Source: Leptospira sp. | GTDB taxonomy: Bacteria; Spirochaetota; Leptospiria; Leptospirales; Leptospiraceae | Assembly: GCA_027531445.1 (NCBI GenBank) | Contig: JAPZRK010000073.1 | Coordinates: forward strand, 1 to 29,704 | Reading direction: 5' to 3' | Length of the DNA: 29,704 nucleotides | Shown: in pieces, positions 8,138-16,616 of the stretch | Layout of the letters: each line of letters opens with the position of its first letter | How positions within the stretch are numbered: position 1 is the stretch's first letter | The notes under the pieces: model-generated | Database searches by the model: none | What the model was told of the DNA's origin: nothing | What the model saw: the letters and a program-made list of their open reading frames with translations, nothing else | Program-made: the position numbers and the translations under genes

Positions 8138-8731
8138 ATGATATCTACAGACAAACAAATACCAGTCGATATGAATTTACTTAAATCTTGGCTAAAGAAA
8201 AACCTAAAGGAAATCAATAAAAATCTTCCATTTCCATTGAAATGGAAACGAAAAGAAGATCAGCAAGATATTTATACTTTTGAAGGTATCAACGAGCATA
8301 TATCTCTACTTGTACATAACGAGTCTGCGCAAATTCAATTCCAGTTTCAGAATGATTTTGCAGATATCCTTGTCGATTTAGACATATCTCCGGCAATCGA
8401 TGAGAATGGAAAACATTTCTGTCAAGGTTGCAAGCGTCCAAAACGGTATGATTCAAAATCTGATCTTGTGCAAGATCATTTCATAAATTCCTTGAAGAAG
8501 TATCAAAAGAAAAACTTTAAGAGAGGAAATTTTGCTCTATTATGTAGTTCAAAAGATCGGGACAAATCCTTCTCCAAGATAATTAAAGAAGCTGACTTGA
8601 TCAATTTGGATCGCATGGATTTAATTTGGAAAATGGATCAGTTAAATACGCTTAATCTATCTAAGAAAACTTTAAAAGCGATTTCTAAGTCATGGCTTCT
8701 TCCCTATGCGGTGGAGAGAATCATCTTATGA
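8138..8731 (+). CDS. Hypothetical protein, CxxC family, copy 1
   Basis: I do not recognise this 197-aa protein, but it is a paralogue of the next gene. The two share YxFEGINExI near residue 50, a GKxFCxxCKxP block (FCQGCK here) near residue 87, and a DL..DHFI block about 20 residues later. The Cys pair and the His could hold a metal ion or form a redox pair. It is lysine-rich with no signal peptide or membrane segment, so probably cytoplasmic. No strong Shine-Dalgarno precedes ATG 8138; a later in-frame ATG at 8171 is an alternative. The stop overlaps the next start as ATGA. Confidence 0.75.
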   Translation: MISTDKQIPVDMNLLKSWLKKNLKEINKNLPFPLKWKRKEDQQDIYTFEGINEHISLLVHNESAQIQFQFQNDFADILVDLDISPAIDENGKHFCQGCKRPKRYDSKSDLVQDHFINSLKKYQKKNFKRGNFALLCSSKDRDKSFSKIIKEADLINLDRMDLIWKMDQLNTLNLSKKTLKAISKSWLLPYAVERIIL

Positions 8732-9297
8732 AAAAAATAAAGGGGATCTCATTATTCGTTAAAAAGAATATTCAAGATATAAATCAATTGCTGCGATTTC
8801 CTTTAATTCGAATAAGTGAAAAGAATGGGATAACTGTTTATCGTTTTGAAGGGATCAATGAACGAATAAATCTTGTCATCTCCGAAGACGAAGCGGAAGT
8901 CTGGTATACCTTTACAGAAGAGAATCGAGATTGGTTGTTTGATTTGTCTCTGATAGCAAATATAAATTCCGAAGGCAAATTTTTTTGTTCAGAATGCAAA
9001 GTTCCAGTATATCAATCTGAAGCCGATCTCTACTATGATCACTTTATCAAACAGTTATCAAGTCTCATAAGAAGGCAGTTTACAAAGGAGTTACTCCTAG
9101 TTTACTACAGCACTAAAAACAAAGGATGTTCTTTTACAAAGCTAGTGAAAGGGAGTGATCTGTCTTTAGCTCTAAATGGAACCAATACTGGAAAAGTGTT
9201 TCAAGAATTTAGAATCAGAAAACTAAATGGTAAAGTGATGGTTTATAAAGAGGCAGGTGATTTTGAGATACTTTCCATTGAAAGAGTGGTTCTCTAA
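8728..9297 (+). CDS. Hypothetical protein, CxxC family, copy 2
   Basis: This 189-aa protein is a tandem paralogue of the preceding gene. It keeps YRFEGINERI, GKFFCSECKVP and DHFIKQL, so the CxxC and the His are conserved while most other residues have diverged. I chose ATG 8728 because it overlaps the upstream stop by 4 bases (ATGA) and has GGAGAG about 10 bases before it; an in-frame ATG at 8692 would overlap the upstream gene much more. The overlap implies coupled translation and perhaps a heteromeric product. Function unknown. Confidence 0.77.
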   Translation: MKKIKGISLFVKKNIQDINQLLRFPLIRISEKNGITVYRFEGINERINLVISEDEAEVWYTFTEENRDWLFDLSLIANINSEGKFFCSECKVPVYQSEADLYYDHFIKQLSSLIRRQFTKELLLVYYSTKNKGCSFTKLVKGSDLSLALNGTNTGKVFQEFRIRKLNGKVMVYKEAGDFEILSIERVVL

Positions 9298-9394
9298 GAT
9301 TTAAAAGAAGGAAGTTTAGATTTCTACTTTATGAAAAATCCGCAATTGCTCCGTATGAATCGAATATATTAGAAAAAGGTGTTTGTTTATAATT

Positions 9395-9965
9395 TCAAAT
9401 TGAATCAGAGTTTATGGTGGGTGTAAATACGTCAGAAATCAATTTTTGTAGATCAATACTAACCGATTCAAACTGATGAATATTCGAATTCAAATCTAGG
9501 TCTTTTCTCTCAATTAAAGTTTCTATGTAGCCAAAGGGAACGTAACATCGATCTAGTTTAGCCTGCAAAAACGATAGAGAAATAAAGGTTGGAATTGTAC
9601 AAATTGGGAATGGAAAATCTTTTCCTAAACGTATTTCCGAGAAATAGGGGAAAGGATTCATCATTGAAGATTCATCCCTGCTAAAGTAAAGACTAATTCT
9701 AATTTTGCGATACTTCATTGACATTATTCCATCAACTTCATTATAAACTTTCAATTTGGGAATATTTCTAATAATCGTAGCGACATTGCGCTTCTACTGC
9801 GAATTTCTGGATTTCGGGTAAGATTCCTTTATGAACAAGATCTGTTTTTAATACGCCTCTGTAATACGCTCTATACATAAAAACAATATGATCCAAGATA
9901 TTTCTTAGAATTTCGGAAGAAATTTTTCCGAAACCTGGAGACTGCAAGAGATATACTAGATTCAT
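9395..9965 (-). pseudogene. Frameshifted minus-strand hypothetical gene
   Basis: Two minus-strand frames abut near 9770-9795 and read as one protein if a single base is gained or lost there. The first (from ATG 9965) encodes a peptide ending ILPEIQKFAVEA. The second continues as RNVATIIRNIPKLKVYNE and runs to a stop at 9395. Together they would give about 190 residues with no family I recognise. The first ATG and the plus-strand ATG of the FHIPEP gene share the same CATATG, leaving no room for a promoter between them. This also suggests a recombination junction. Palindrome b lies within the reading frame. Confidence 0.4.
9911..9933. repeat. TTCGGAA/TTCCGAA palindrome, copy b
   Basis: TTTCGGAA, GAAATTT, TTCCGAAA: an 8-bp inverted repeat with a 7-nt centre. 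The centre GAAATTT is identical in copy c at 12432-12464. It lies in the decayed minus-strand frame, just upstream of the FHIPEP gene. Confidence 0.6.
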
Positions 9966-10757
9966 ATGACTCGCCAAAGCCAAGAAAAAATGATCCAAAT
10001 TATCTTCATTGCATTTGGATTCGTATGCCTGATTCTTTTACTCGGATCTGGTCTCGGATTGGATTTTATAATATCCGTTAGTATTGCTTTCTCATTCTTT
10101 ATTCTCGTCTGGGTTAGCTTCGAAAAGGAACCTAAGGCATTTTCAAGGCTTCCAACTCTCCTTTTCATATCTGCCATGTTGCGAATATTGATTGGTCTCT
10201 TTATGTGTTTTCAAATGCTTTTTTCCGGAGATGACCTTGATTTAATGATTCTCAATACCTCTCGAATCTTTCCGAAAGTATGGCAGCATTCGAATCAAAT
10301 AATATTTGTCTATATCATTACTTTTTTGATCTTTCATTTGGTAGCGTTTCTAAGTATCACCTTTACAACGCGAATCTCGAATATCAGATCGCGTTTCATT
10401 CAAGATAGATTGCCGCAACAGTTAATGAGGATCGATATCCAGTGTTTACATGAATTAATCGATGACTCTGAGGCTAACATAGGTAGGGAGGCAGCGAGGG
10501 AAAATGTAAATATTATCATTAAAATCAATGAATCGAGCCAATTCCTATTATGGGAAATCAGAATTGTCACAGTGACAATCCTGATGTTACTAGTTATAGG
10601 TGTACTATTGGCCTCAGTTTTGCGAGGGGAACCTCTACTCGTTTCGATACAAACATACCTTAAATTTGCGATCGATCTAACGATAATTTTCCTAAGTTCG
10701 GTTATGTTTTCATTAATTTCTATTGTCCTAATGATGTTGAAAGGAGAGAGGAAGTGA
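9966..10757 (+). CDS. Truncated FHIPEP (FlhA/SctV-like) membrane protein
   Basis: A 263-aa membrane protein resembling the N-terminal export-gate domain of FlhA or SctV. Hydrophobic segments lie near residues 9-30, 34-52, 62-85, 111-135, 195-220 and 230-255. Family-like features are FSRLPTLLFISAMLRI after TM2, and RFIQDRLPQQLMRID followed by LIDDSEANIGREAA, matching the FlhA loop that reads R-F-x-L-D-x-L-P-G-K-Q-M-A-I-D. The FHIPEP box itself is not found. A normal family member has about 690 residues and a large cytoplasmic domain, entirely absent here. It is either a fragment or a much reduced homologue. ATG 9966 has no clear Shine-Dalgarno; ATG 9990 is possible. Decayed frames follow directly. 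Confidence 0.72.
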   Translation: MTRQSQEKMIQIIFIAFGFVCLILLLGSGLGLDFIISVSIAFSFFILVWVSFEKEPKAFSRLPTLLFISAMLRILIGLFMCFQMLFSGDDLDLMILNTSRIFPKVWQHSNQIIFVYIITFLIFHLVAFLSITFTTRISNIRSRFIQDRLPQQLMRIDIQCLHELIDDSEANIGREAARENVNIIIKINESSQFLLWEIRIVTVTILMLLVIGVLLASVLRGEPLLVSIQTYLKFAIDLTIIFLSSVMFSLISIVLMMLKGERK

Positions 10758-11079
10758 AACACATTGCGAAAAATATACGAATGTATTTATTGTACAAGCC
10801 GTACAGGAATACTACGATTGGACTTATTACGATAAAGAGAAGATTGAAGCAAGGAAAGATTGAGGAGAAAAAAGTAAACTCTTGCGCGAATGGCATCGTA
10901 AACTAAATGAGATAAGGCACTGTACTCCGAGAAGAGTGCAGAAACTTGAGCCACTCTATCGCGATCTCCGGAAATTGGAATAGGATGTTTTCGATTCCCA
11001 TATAAAACTCGAAAGGAAAGTGATTCAGGAAACCAAAAAAACAAAGAGGCTTTATTATCAATTACAATATAGACAATGA
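10756..11079 (+). pseudogene. Decayed coiled-coil protein frame downstream of FHIPEP
   Basis: One plus-strand frame reads as a charged, helical, coiled-coil-like protein. It is interrupted by UGA at 10861 and UAG at 10981 and ends at UGA 11077. Readable pieces include AVQEYYDWTYYDKEKIEARK, SKLLREWHRKLNEI and HIKLERKVIQETKKTKRLYY. A GTG at 10754, overlapping the FHIPEP stop and preceded by GGAGAGAGG, opens a neighbouring frame, so a frameshift has probably also occurred near the start. In export-gate operons a small coiled-coil stalk protein (FliJ/SctO type) would fit this size and composition, but sequence identity to that family is not evident. Confidence 0.45.
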
Positions 11080-11092
11080 GGTAAATCTTTGA

Positions 11093-11431
11093 TCTCCAAA
11101 AACGTATAAGAAACTGAACATTGAAGAGTTCAATGGTGATCCCTTTTTAACGTTACGTTTTCCATTGTGTAGCCCAAGACCCAGGAAGGGTTTCAAGAAA
11201 GAATGGGAAGAGAGTTTAAATTTGAATCGATGTTGCTAGGCTTGGCATTTAATCGATAGCTACTGCATTAAAGCGATGAATAATACTTTGGATCACAGTC
11301 TCACAAATCAAGAAAGTTTAACAAAATTTGGTGACAAAGCTATGTCACTTTCCAATATGAGCACTAAAAATACGGAAATAAATTACGTGTTAACGCAATG
11401 TAATTTGCCTTTGGGTAAAGTCGTAGATTGA
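11093..11431 (+). pseudogene. Decayed frame with one internal stop
   Basis: A second readable plus-strand frame runs from about 11093 to a UGA at 11429 with a single UAG at 11237. Upstream of the stop it reads like protein (KKLNIEEFNGDPFLTLRFPL). Downstream it holds a possible 51-aa ORF from ATG 11276, ending CNLPLGKVVD. No family is recognised. Together with the preceding frame it suggests a degraded operon behind the FHIPEP gene. About 110 bases of AT-rich, apparently non-coding DNA separate it from the next gene. Confidence 0.35.
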
Positions 11432-11542
11432 CACATATAAATGTCAATCTAGCTTAACTTTATAAACGAATTATAATCTATTTCTCATTGTGCGAAATTG
11501 CAAAGAAACAACTACTAGTATTTTTAAAAAAAGGAGATAATC

Positions 11543-12182
11543 ATGGCACCAATCCCTTACATATTCAGAGATGAAGATGAATTGTTGAAAAAACTGAAAA
11601 CTATAACAAAGAGTGTTGATAAGTATTATGAAGGTTTCGTAGATATTGATGTCATTGTCAATTCATACGTAAGCAGCAATACCTATCGTGCTTTTCGTAA
11701 ATCTAACAACAATAGACCTTCTGACATTTTTAGAAATTGGACTAGGAAATTATTAAATGATTCTCTAGATATATTCCCATTATTAAAAACGCAAGAGGAG
11801 TATGATACTTTCATGCTTGAATCAACGAATAAATTATGTAAACATTGGTATCATAAGATGAAATATGAAATATGAAATAGGATTTGGAAGAGCTGCAAAA
11901 CTATTAAATTTAGTTTTTAAAGCTATTCCTAAATTAGAAATTTTGGATAACGGTACACGTCTGAGGATCAAGAAATTTTTGCATGTCCCGCTCGATAGTT
12001 TTTCCATTCGAGGCCTAATTAATATAATTGATTATAAAATTCCTAGAAATGCCTCAATGGGTTTTATTAAAGATAAAAAATCTTATTTTTATTTTCAGGA
12101 GCAAATAAGAATTTTAACAGATAAAGCAAAAGTTTCCCCAATTGATTATGAAATATTGTGCTGGGATGTCGCACATCAATAA
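11543..12182 (+). pseudogene. Hypothetical gene split by a 7-bp tandem duplication
   Basis: A strong Shine-Dalgarno (AAAAAAAGGAG, then ATG 11543) starts a 110-aa frame that ends at 11875 with MKYEI. A second frame from ATG 11865 begins MKYEIGFG and runs to 12182. The junction is GAAATAT repeated twice before GAAATAGG. Removing one 7-bp copy joins both frames into one protein of about 210 residues, so the split arose from a slippage duplication. The joined protein is helical and basic; I recognise no family. It may be a recent pseudogene or a reversible switch; as it stands, two shorter peptides would be made, the second by translational coupling. Confidence 0.72.
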
Positions 12183-12489
12183 AACTAAACGAAATTTATT
12201 CTTTGTCTTCGACGTATAATGACAGATTATCTCCTTTCTTTCTAAAAGTTGCCTCTGCTCGGCATGCGATATCTGGATGTGAATTTAGTATGGCTTGACA
12301 AGTTAAGAATACCAATGTGTTTATAGCGGGTATTAAAAGCAATGTCTAGAAACCCTGAAAACTTGACTGATGTTGATTCACCCGATTCTAAATCTGTTCA
12401 ACTTTACAACTGTTATTAAGAAATAGAGTAATTGAAATTCGGAAGAAATTTTTCCGAATTTCAACCCAGTTATCAGTTACCATTTCCTT
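12183..12489. other. Intergenic region with long palindrome (copy c)
   Basis: About 300 bases without a clear gene. The main feature is a perfect 13-bp inverted repeat at 12432-12464: TTGAAATTCGGAA, GAAATTT, TTCCGAATTTCAA. It is the longest member of the palindrome family. A 25-codon frame at about 12342 (starting MSRNPENL) is too short to call. The next gene starts 25 bases after the palindrome. Confidence 0.6.
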
Positions 12490-13995
12490 ATGGCTAACAC
12501 CACTGAATTAAAATTGGAATTTGAAAAACTTGTCCTGAAGGAAAGAGTTAACTCGAAGCATATTGAATCTTGGATTTATAAAAAGTTTGGAGAGGGATCT
12601 TCCATCCGGCCAATCCTGAGTGAAACATTCAAGGAGATCTATCTATCAGTTCAGTCTGAAGGAGAAGTTCCAAGCCAACGTCAATTGATCCAGATCTCTT
12701 ATATGTTCTATGGCAATGACCCGGATTTCATTCTAAAAGATATTTTACTGAAACATTTATACTGGGATCAATTGGAACAAAAACCAAATTTCTTCTTTCC
12801 CATTGACGCTAAATTATCTTTCCACCAAATTTTACCGAGACTGCGAAAAGAAGACATAGATTATCTTATTTCTTTCATTCCAAAAATTTTTGCTCATAAA
12901 GATATAAAATTTCCCTTTTTGGAATTTTTACGCCTTCTAAGCAATGCTTCTGACGATCTGTCAATTTCAATTAGAACTGAACTTGATTTAGAATTGAAAA
13001 AAATATTATATGATTCGGATTCTTCCATGCTGGATCGTTCGGACTTCATTGGCAATTTGCTCCTGTTAGAGCTATACTTAGATCAAAAATCTTTGCTTTC
13101 ACTCGAGGAATTGACTCAATTGATGGACCGACTTTTAGAAGAAAATGAGTCGACGACACTTGCTGTTTTGTCCCTCGTTTTGACTGAATGGCAAAAATTC
13201 CCTGAGAATTTTAATACCTATCAGGTTGCTAAGAAATATTTAGAGGTCACTAAAAAGATGATCTTTGAAGAGAAACTTTTTTCCTTTATTAAAGATGAAT
13301 ATTTGGAAAAATACTTAATTTTCGATTCACGTGAGCTAGTCATTTCTTTATTCCCTTTTCTTTTGTCTTACGATCAAAAGCGTATTTTGAATAGCAGTTC
13401 AAAAGATGTAAAACAAGAGTTTATCGAAGCTCAAGCACGAATGGATTATCGAGTATGGGAAATAAGTCGTATCTTAAAACAAAAGTCTCTACTCATAGAG
13501 AAAGCAAATAATATAAAATCGAATCTTGCTACTTGGGGCATTGATGTCAGCCAAGAAATAACTGTATCCACTTTAAGAAAAATGAAAGGTAGGGAAGTTG
13601 ACGTTTATGATCTGCAGAGTGAGATAAGAGATGAGTTATCTCTCTGCAATCCTGTTTCCTTAAATTTTGAAGCAGCCAAAAATGCGTTAATTGGGCTTTC
13701 TAAATTTGCCCGAAGATCTGGATTATTAGCGATAGAAGATGAGATAGCATTTACCGGAGACCCATTTCTACAGTTAGGCTTACAGTCAATTTGTGATGGG
13801 ACAGATCCTGATGAAATGAAATATTTATTAGACCCCAGAATCAAAGGATACATTGATGCTGTCGAGAGATACTACAGCATGCTGAAAATTGGCATTATGA
13901 AAATCCAAGAGGGGACAAACCCAAGAATCCTTCGACAGATATTGGATGGATATATGAGGGATAAAAATGTTACTGGGGTAGATGATTCTGATTGA
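12490..13995 (+). CDS. Soluble protein with MotA-like cytoplasmic domain
   Basis: A 501-aa protein without transmembrane segments. Residues about 405-445 resemble the MotA stator cytoplasmic domain: ARRSGLLAIEDE, then DPFLQLGLQSICDGTDPDEM (MotA consensus GLLALE..., DPFLRKGLQL..DGTDPEEL). Residues about 473-486, IQEGTNPRILRQIL, match the MotA C-terminal IQEGENPRVLEEKL. Between these, MotA has TM3 and TM4; here only about 30 residues remain, so the membrane part is absent. The first 330 or so residues are helical and unrecognised. No strong Shine-Dalgarno precedes ATG 12490. It could be a non-motile cytosolic relative that bound flagellar switch-like partners such as those encoded at 16.6-18.0 kb, which is inference. 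Confidence 0.7.
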   Translation: MANTTELKLEFEKLVLKERVNSKHIESWIYKKFGEGSSIRPILSETFKEIYLSVQSEGEVPSQRQLIQISYMFYGNDPDFILKDILLKHLYWDQLEQKPNFFFPIDAKLSFHQILPRLRKEDIDYLISFIPKIFAHKDIKFPFLEFLRLLSNASDDLSISIRTELDLELKKILYDSDSSMLDRSDFIGNLLLLELYLDQKSLLSLEELTQLMDRLLEENESTTLAVLSLVLTEWQKFPENFNTYQVAKKYLEVTKKMIFEEKLFSFIKDEYLEKYLIFDSRELVISLFPFLLSYDQKRILNSSSKDVKQEFIEAQARMDYRVWEISRILKQKSLLIEKANNIKSNLATWGIDVSQEITVSTLRKMKGREVDVYDLQSEIRDELSLCNPVSLNFEAAKNALIGLSKFARRSGLLAIEDEIAFTGDPFLQLGLQSICDGTDPDEMKYLLDPRIKGYIDAVERYYSMLKIGIMKIQEGTNPRILRQILDGYMRDKNVTGVDDSD

Positions 13996-14013
13996 TATAT
14001 TCGGAGAAATTTG

Positions 14014-14661
14014 ATGTTGACTTTCTCCAGAAAGTACAAATTATTGATACTTACTGGAGAAAGTATGATAAAAGACCATCAAATGATCATGCAGGAATTG
14101 AACTCCTACGCCTCTCCAAAAGCGAAATTAACAAGGATGCGAAAGGCAGGCGAATTGATTCAGGTCCGCCGTGGTCTTTTTATCACGCGAGATGATTCTA
14201 TCTCACCGTATGTGTTGGCGCCGTTAGTCTACGGGCCATCCTACTTATCATTTCAATTTGCACTCTCAGTTCATGGTCTCATTCCAGAACGTGTGAATGC
14301 ATTCACCTCAGCAAGTTTTCATAAAAACAAGCAAAAAGTCTTTCATACACCGATAGGAGATTTTTACTACTTCTACCTGCCTCCTATTGTTTATCCACAT
14401 GGAGTATACCTCGCGGAGGAGAATGGATTCCATTATTTGATCGCCACCCCGGAGAAAGCTATCTGTGATTCCGTTTACAAAGTTCACAGGAAAGGAGCTA
14501 AAATTGATATCGAAACACTTTTGTTAACCGACTGGAGAATGGAGAGAGAAAGCCTTATGGGGTTAGATTTTGATTTTGTCGAATTTCTTGCACCACTCTA
14601 TGGCAAACGGTTGCTCAAATCTCTTACCGAATGGCTCAGCGCGGAGGTAAGACATGCGTAG
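14014..14661 (+). CDS. abiEi: AbiEi-type antitoxin / transcriptional regulator
   Basis: A 215-aa antitoxin of an AbiE (type IV) toxin-antitoxin pair. The N-terminal winged helix is visible (SPKAKLTRMRKAGELIQV, then RRGLF), as in AbiEi proteins that repress their own promoter. The C-terminal part (FHYLIATPEKAICDSVY) has the usual A-T-P-E-K-A motif. I use ATG 14014, 6 bases after GGAGA (a TTG at 14011 precedes it); ATG 14065, also preceded by GGAGA, would shorten the N-terminus and fits the usual family start better. Its end overlaps the toxin gene by 8 bases. It begins 18 bases after the MotA-like gene and may be co-transcribed with it. Confidence 0.88.
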   Translation: MLTFSRKYKLLILTGESMIKDHQMIMQELNSYASPKAKLTRMRKAGELIQVRRGLFITRDDSISPYVLAPLVYGPSYLSFQFALSVHGLIPERVNAFTSASFHKNKQKVFHTPIGDFYYFYLPPIVYPHGVYLAEENGFHYLIATPEKAICDSVYKVHRKGAKIDIETLLLTDWRMERESLMGLDFDFVEFLAPLYGKRLLKSLTEWLSAEVRHA

Positions 14662-15523
14662 TGCCATCGGTGACATGCTAGGAAAATATCAGTGCAAAAA
14701 CGTCATGGAATTCCGAAATGCTCTGAAGGAGATAATTCAAGAAATTATTTTACTGGGGCTCTCTCGGACAAATTTCTTTAATCAAGCAGCATTTTATGGT
14801 GGGACCGCGCTTCGAATTTTCTATGGCTTAGATCGCTTCTCCGAAGATCTAGATTTTAGCTTAATAGAACAGCAACCAGCATTCGACATAAATGATTACA
14901 TACCTGCCATCCGTGATGAGTTAGGTGCCTACGGATTTCAACTAACTATCGAGAGAAAACAAAAGAGTATGGACTCTACGATTCAATCCGCATTTGTCAA
15001 AGGAGGTACATTGATACATTTAACAAAAATAGCTTCTATTGAGCCGCCAGTCTCGGGAATCTCTAGTGGTGAAATGCTTCGCGTAAAATTTGAAATTGAT
15101 ACCGATCCTCCAGAAGGAGCCCAGTATGAAAGTAAGTATCAACTATTACCTGTTCCATACTCAACAAGATTGTATGACAAACCTTCTTTATTTGCAGGGA
15201 AACTTCATGCGATTCTATGTCGCAATTGGCAAACACGTGTAAAAGGAAGGGATTTCTATGATTATATCTGGTATCTATCTCGGGATATTCCTGTAAATAT
15301 TTTTCATCTTGAAAAGCGGATGCTCCAATCCGGTCATTTGGACCCGAGCGAAACACTGAATTTTCAAATGCTTCAAAGTAAATTGGAGGAAAGATTTTCT
15401 TCCGTCGACTTTTCGCAGGCGAAATCAGATATTTTACCGTTCATTAGAAATACAAATGAACTGAATCTCTGGAACTCGGATTTTTTCAGTAGTATAACGA
15501 AGAGTAAGTTGCGAGTCGCATAG
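14654..15523 (+). CDS. abiEii: AbiEii-type nucleotidyltransferase toxin
   Basis: A 289-aa nucleotidyltransferase toxin. The polymerase-beta-like signature is clear: FYGGTALRIFYGLDRFSED followed by LDF, giving the GGTxLR and DxD metal-binding residues. Later motifs are also present: KPSLFAGKLHAI and KGRDFYDYIW, both typical of the AbiEii/MenA family. MenA relatives add nucleotides to the 3' CCA of tRNA; whether this one does is unknown. The AbiE system is known for abortive phage defence in lactococci. It overlaps the antitoxin gene by 8 bases and looks intact. The gene downstream is convergent. Confidence 0.93.
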   Translation: MRSAIGDMLGKYQCKNVMEFRNALKEIIQEIILLGLSRTNFFNQAAFYGGTALRIFYGLDRFSEDLDFSLIEQQPAFDINDYIPAIRDELGAYGFQLTIERKQKSMDSTIQSAFVKGGTLIHLTKIASIEPPVSGISSGEMLRVKFEIDTDPPEGAQYESKYQLLPVPYSTRLYDKPSLFAGKLHAILCRNWQTRVKGRDFYDYIWYLSRDIPVNIFHLEKRMLQSGHLDPSETLNFQMLQSKLEERFSSVDFSQAKSDILPFIRNTNELNLWNSDFFSSITKSKLRVA

Positions 15524-15576
15524 GGCATGGATTTTAAATTTGGAGAGCTGATAAATGCTAAGGAATTTCTCAAATC

Positions 15577-16473
15577 CTACTCCAAATACCAATTGAGTGG
15601 AAAAGCTTTTACATACTCCGACCAGTATCGATCGCACTTGGTGATCGTCCCTAAGGTTTCTTCGAATCGACGTAGAGTTAGGTCACCAAATGCTGGCTCA
15701 ATTTGATAGATTCCAGTTCCACCATTCCATCCCAATTCGTATAGCTTCGTTAGGATGAAATCTCTCGGACGTTCTGGGAAGGCTCGCATAGCCCTCTCTT
15801 GTGCGTTCTCGTTCCAATGAAACATATGGTCACTATAGAGATACCGAACTTCTAGATTGGCAAGGTATTCATAAATGGTTGAAATGCAGATCTTTCCACC
15901 TCCAAATCCCATTCCTGAATTTGTTTTCACGAGAGTATGAATTTTGAGGCTATTCTTTAGAATCACTTCTTCTAAGAAGCGGAAGTTTTCTAAATGAAAA
16001 TAGAAAACACAGACTTCTCTTGTTTTTAAAACATTTGATTCAATTTTGAGTTTAAGAAAATGAACATTCTCCATTGGTTCTTTTGTTTTATGACCTGTAT
16101 ACTCATAGTCGATGGAGTAGTCATAGCGAATTGGATCCTTCCACTCAAGCGGGTGAAGCTCCAAGATTGTAATCTTAGTAGAAGAATCTTCCAGCAATAC
16201 TTTGTTATCTTCAAATTGTTTGAGTTCATTAAAGAACCAATAATCCGAATGAAAGTATATGTTCGGTGCTTCGGTGACAGTATGCTTTTCCATTCTCTCA
16301 GGAGAACATTCTAACAAGTCTCGAAAATCATCGCCGCAAGCTGGATACCATAGGATTTTCTCTTCACCAATCTTCGAAAAAAATGAATCTAATGCAAAAT
16401 CTCCAGCTGGATATTTCGAACGAAATAGATCCCTTACACGAATTCTAGGATGATGAAGCTTTTTTATATTCAG
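15577..16473 (-). CDS. Hypothetical protein with no standard start codon
   Basis: A minus-strand gene of unknown function. The first standard start codon in frame is a TTG at 16317, which gives 246 aa. The frame, however, stays open and protein-like up to a stop at 16494, including KILWYPACGDDFRDLLE, a motif I associate with hypothetical proteins of the type Y-P-x-x-G-x-D-x-R. No ATG, GTG or TTG lies in that extension. AAAGAGGAA sits 6 bases before a CTG at 16473, which I take as the probable start; alternatively the start was lost by mutation. Other visible pieces are NSGMGFGGGKICIST and WNGGTGIYQIEP. No membrane segment. Confidence 0.7.
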   Translation of the reverse strand: MNIKKLHHPRIRVRDLFRSKYPAGDFALDSFFSKIGEEKILWYPACGDDFRDLLECSPERMEKHTVTEAPNIYFHSDYWFFNELKQFEDNKVLLEDSSTKITILELHPLEWKDPIRYDYSIDYEYTGHKTKEPMENVHFLKLKIESNVLKTREVCVFYFHLENFRFLEEVILKNSLKIHTLVKTNSGMGFGGGKICISTIYEYLANLEVRYLYSDHMFHWNENAQERAMRAFPERPRDFILTKLYELGWNGGTGIYQIEPAFGDLTLRRFEETLGTITKCDRYWSEYVKAFPLNWYLE

Positions 16474-16488
16474 AACGGATTCCTCTTT

Positions 16489-16503
16489 GCGTTAGACTAA
16501 CGC
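16489..16503. promoter_or_regulatory. Palindrome GCGTTAG-A-CTAACGC
   Basis: A perfect 7-bp inverted repeat with a one-base centre. It overlaps the 5' edge of the minus-strand frame and lies about 115 bases before the FliM-like operon. It could be an operator between the two divergent units. The rest of 16504-16616 is AT-rich and includes a near-palindrome around TGATCA and the GGAGGTG Shine-Dalgarno of the next gene. Confidence 0.4.
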
Positions 16504-16616
16504 CTCGACAGCTTATAGAAAAAATTTAATTTGATCAATTAAAATAATTTATCTGCAATAATTTTCATCTGAATTACATTTACTAGTTATGATCTTTTAA
16601 ATTTGGAGGTGAGCAC

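Noticed and set aside
10787..11044. Minus-strand 85-aa frame over the decayed region
   Set aside because: It lies opposite a better plus-strand coding-like frame and has no ribosome site or recognisable sequence.
12342..12419. 25-codon frame (MSRNPENL...) before the palindrome
   Set aside because: It is too short, with no Shine-Dalgarno and no family likeness.
16489..16503. GCGTTAGAC as an attC core site
   Set aside because: It is only part of a short perfect palindrome with no second box or cassette structure.
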